DNA from: Rhodothermaceae bacterium
Lineage (GTDB): Bacteria; Bacteroidota; Rhodothermia; Rhodothermales; Rubricoccaceae
Reading direction: 5' to 3'
NCBI GenBank assembly: GCA_013003465.1
Contig: JABDIZ010000144.1
Span: 1-6,569, forward strand
DNA length: 6,569 bases
Shown here: positions 4,179-6,569 of the stretch, one piece after another
How positions within the stretch are numbered: position 1 is the first letter of the stretch
Layout: each line of letters begins with the position of its first letter
The notes under the pieces: generated by a model
Seen by the model: only the letters and a program-made list of their open reading frames with translations
What the model was told of the DNA's origin: nothing
The model's database searches: none
Translations under genes and position numbers: made by a program

Positions 4179-6569
4179 TTGACGCTTCACGCTCTGGGCC
4201 TGCGCTTGACCGCCCTCCTCCGACGGTCAGGTCTGGCACTCCTCCTGCTGCCGGTGGCAAGCGGGGGGAGTGCCTCCATCGTGCAGGCCCAGCAGCCGAC
4301 GGATCCACAGGCCAACACGCAACGGGTCACGCTCGTGGCGATGGGCGTCCCCCTGCAGGAGGCCCTCGAAGCGCTCATCGACCGGACGCGCATCCCGCTC
4401 GTCTACGACAACGCGCTCGTGGACGGTCGAACCGCCTTCTGCCGCGTCGACCGCGAACCGCTGGAGCAGGCGCTCGCCTGTATTCTGCGGGGCACCGGCC
4501 TTGACTACGCCCGCCTCTCGTCGGGCACCTACGCGCTAATCCTTCAGGCGGAGGAGGCACCGCGCTGGGGCGCACTCAGCGGTGAGATCGTGGACGCCGA
4601 AACCGGCGCGCCGCTCGTGGGGGCCCACGTGATCCTCGTCGCGGCGGAGACCGGTGAACCAAGGGGCGTCGCGACCACCGCTGCGGGCCGATTCGCCCTG
4701 CCCCACCTGCTGCCGGGAGCGCGTCGCCTCGTGGTGAGCCACGTCGGATACCAACGCGCGGCGCTGGTCATAGACGTCGAAGCCGATCAAACCGAGCGCG
4801 TCGTCGTGGCCCTCAATCCCGAACCGGTGTGGGCCGCCCCCATTGTCGTAAGTGGACTGGAACGACAGACGCTCGCCGAGCGCCTCGGCGAAGACCTGCT
4901 CGCCCGCGACGCATTGACGGCAACCCCGCCCGCGAACCCGTCCGATCCACTGGCGGTCACCTTCCTGGCGCCGACGCCCGTCACGCCTGATGTCGGACGC
5001 TCGCTCGACGCCATCGTGGGCGTGCGCGCCGGGGAGGCCCTCTCCGACGTTCACGTCCAGGGCGGAGCCGTCAGCGAGCACGCCTTTCGGCTCGACGGCG
5101 CGCCCGTGCTCGTGCCAGTGAGCCTGGGCGGTTTGATCGGACCGTTCAGCCCCTTCGCCCTCTCGCGTGTGGTCGTCCGCAAAGCCGGGTTTGGGGCGGG
5201 CCACGGGAGCCACCTCTCCGGCGTTATCGAAGCCGAATCCGTGACCGCGCCCCCGGCCGGACAGGCGCTCACCGCCCAGCTTGACCCGCTTGCGCTGAAC
5301 GTGCGGTGGGGCGGACGGACGGGCCGACCAGAGGCGGTTGAGGGAACGTGGGCCCTCACCGCGCGGCAAGGCCTCTGGGGCGTGTTCAAGCCGCCGACGC
5401 TGGCCTCACGCCTGCAGTCGTGGACGGCGCCGGATGGGTTTCTGATCGAACAACTGGGCCAACCCTCCGTGCCCGATGCGCCCGAGGGCTTCCCGGTCGA
5501 GTTGCGCTTCACGGATGCACACGCGGCCGGTCAAGTCCGATTGGGTGGGCTGCGGAGCCTCCACGGCTCAGTCTATGTCGCCCAACATGGCTTCGGCGTC
5601 GAGGACGTGGGGCCGGATGAGTCGCCCGCCGACGAGCTGTACGAGAATGCCTACCGCTGGACGAACGGGACCGGGCAACTCCGGGTCGAGTGGGTCCAGG
5701 GCGCGCGGGCCTTCGCCCACGTCGGCGCCTGGATGAGCGGCTACCGCCTCCGCCGCCCCCCCGCGCTCGGCGGCGGCGAGTCCGGCAATACTGTGGGAAC
5801 CGTCGCGGTCGCGGGCGTGCGCTCGGGCGTAGACATCGCCCTCTCGCCCAACCACTGGGGCACGGCCGGGGTGGAGGTGATTCGCTACGATGGGGCGCAG
5901 CCCTTCGAGTGGCCCGGCGCTCCTCCAGCCGCGGGGAACGGTTCGCTCGGCTGGAGCGTGGCGGGATCGGCCGAGGACCGCATCACGCTGGGGTCGGCGA
6001 CGCTCACGCTTGGGGCGCGGCTGACCTGGCTGCCGGAGCGGCAGGCGCTCTACGCCGAGCCCCGCGCTGCACTCCGCTACGATGGCGCCTCTGAAACGAT
6101 GGGTCCGTGGGCTGTGCGCCTGGCGGCGGGCCGCTACCTTCAGTTCCTGACCGCCGTGGACGTGGCCGATGGCGGCCCGGCCCCGCTCGTCCCCGATGTG
6201 CGCTACTGGCTGCCGCTCCCTGCCGAGGCCCGCCCGCCCGAAGCCTACCACCTCGCCACCGAGGTGCTCGCGGAGCCGACCGAAGGCTGGACCGTGGGCG
6301 CCGAAGCCTACCTCAAGCATCAGCCGCACCTGCTTGTCCCCAACTACGGCGGCACCGACACCCCGCTCGCTGCCGCTGATGGCCTCGCGTACGGACTGGC
6401 CCTTCGCCTGGAACGACGCACGGAACATCTTCGACTGGCAGGCACCTACGAATACGCCGTCGCACGGCAGCGGACGCCGAACCGGTTTGGCAGCGACTGG
6501 ACGCCTGCCCCGTGGGATGCCCCGCATCGCTTTCGCGATGCGCTCGATGCCTCGCCGCTGGCCCGCCTG
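4179..6569 (+). CDS. TonB-dependent outer-membrane receptor with STN and carboxypeptidase-like regulatory domains, 3' end outside window
   Basis: 797 codons are visible and the frame is open at the right edge. This should be a 22-stranded outer-membrane beta-barrel that imports a ligand with TonB energy and signals to FecR. Domains: signal peptide (about 1-36; LRR, then G-L-A-L-L-L-L-P, likely cut after A-S-I-V-Q-A); STN/secretin-TonB domain (about 48-118; V-T-L-V-A-M-G-V-P-L-Q-E-A-L); carboxypeptidase-like beta-sandwich (about 131-212; SGEIVDAETGAPLVGAHV); an A-P-I-V-V-S-G stretch near 220 resembling the TonB-box region; plug (about 276-355) with R-L-D-G-A-P-V, an A-L-S-R-V-V-V-R-K-A-G-F-G-A pattern and L-S-G-V; then the barrel, rich in W/Y and alternating strands. 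The plug pattern matches the Bacteroidota non-SusC CarbD receptors. An in-frame TGA at 4122 means only TTG (4179 or 4206), or CTG, precedes the signal peptide; the first ATG (4341) would delete it. No Shine-Dalgarno is visible. Co-transcription with the sigma and FecR genes is likely. Ligand unknown. Confidence 0.92.
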   Translation, partial: MTLHALGLRLTALLRRSGLALLLLPVASGGSASIVQAQQPTDPQANTQRVTLVAMGVPLQEALEALIDRTRIPLVYDNALVDGRTAFCRVDREPLEQALACILRGTGLDYARLSSGTYALILQAEEAPRWGALSGEIVDAETGAPLVGAHVILVAAETGEPRGVATTAAGRFALPHLLPGARRLVVSHVGYQRAALVIDVEADQTERVVVALNPEPVWAAPIVVSGLERQTLAERLGEDLLARDALTATPPANPSDPLAVTFLAPTPVTPDVGRSLDAIVGVRAGEALSDVHVQGGAVSEHAFRLDGAPVLVPVSLGGLIGPFSPFALSRVVVRKAGFGAGHGSHLSGVIEAESVTAPPAGQALTAQLDPLALNVRWGGRTGRPEAVEGTWALTARQGLWGVFKPPTLASRLQSWTAPDGFLIEQLGQPSVPDAPEGFPVELRFTDAHAAGQVRLGGLRSLHGSVYVAQHGFGVEDVGPDESPADELYENAYRWTNGTGQLRVEWVQGARAFAHVGAWMSGYRLRRPPALGGGESGNTVGTVAVAGVRSGVDIALSPNHWGTAGVEVIRYDGAQPFEWPGAPPAAGNGSLGWSVAGSAEDRITLGSATLTLGARLTWLPERQALYAEPRAALRYDGASETMGPWAVRLAAGRYLQFLTAVDVADGGPAPLVPDVRYWLPLPAEARPPEAYHLATEVLAEPTEGWTVGAEAYLKHQPHLLVPNYGGTDTPLAAADGLAYGLALRLERRTEHLRLAGTYEYAVARQRTPNRFGSDWTPAPWDAPHRFRDALDASPLARL

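Noticed and set aside
4536..5369. 277-codon - strand open frame opposite the receptor plug
   Set aside because: Same reason: it is a shadow of a well-supported coding frame, with an arginine/glycine-rich composition and no domain.
5568..6527. Long open frame on the - strand (319 codons) opposite the receptor
   Set aside because: The + strand encodes a continuous receptor with signal peptide, STN, CarbD, plug and barrel. The antisense product has no recognisable motif and is expected from high GC content.

Overview
The window is GC-rich DNA, densely coding and free of tRNA, rRNA, CRISPR or insertion-sequence signals that I can see. The gene set suggests a member of the Bacteroidota/Rhodothermota side of the tree, with Gemmatimonadota as an alternative. 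The reasons are an ECF sigma / FecR / TonB-receptor cassette whose receptor joins an STN domain to a carboxypeptidase-like regulatory domain, start sites mostly without clear Shine-Dalgarno sequences, and high GC. This placement is inferred from protein style, not from a search.

Layout. (1) Positions 1-495, + strand: the C-terminal end of a protein cut by the left edge, most like the beta-strand tail of a class C beta-lactamase-type serine hydrolase. (2) Positions 542-2055, - strand, convergent with it: two genes of 7-deazaguanine (queuosine precursor) synthesis, queC then queE, joined by an ATGA stop/start overlap. A small hairpin lies in the 46 bp between the convergent stop codons. (3) Positions 2056-2542: a divergent intergenic region of about 490 bp with no gene I can defend. 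It holds a 13-bp dyad and several short hairpins, and must contain the control regions for both flanking operons. (4) Positions 2543-6569, + strand: an ECF sigma factor, a FecR-like membrane anti-sigma factor (ATGA overlap), and, 5 bp on, a large TonB-dependent receptor that begins at TTG and runs off the right edge after 797 codons.

How the genes work together. QueE makes 7-carboxy-7-deazaguanine (CDG) and QueC converts it to preQ0; QueD and QueF are not in the window. The right-hand three genes form a cell-surface signalling cassette. The receptor's periplasmic STN domain should report ligand binding to the periplasmic part of FecR, which releases or activates the sigma factor in the cytoplasm. 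The ligand (iron chelate, glycan or other) cannot be read from this sequence.

Most worth a second look: the QueC protein has lost all four cysteines of the family's zinc site while keeping its ATP and substrate motifs, and its partner QueE has an unusually spaced radical-SAM cluster motif (CX20CX3C). I found no clear evidence of a wholly new system.
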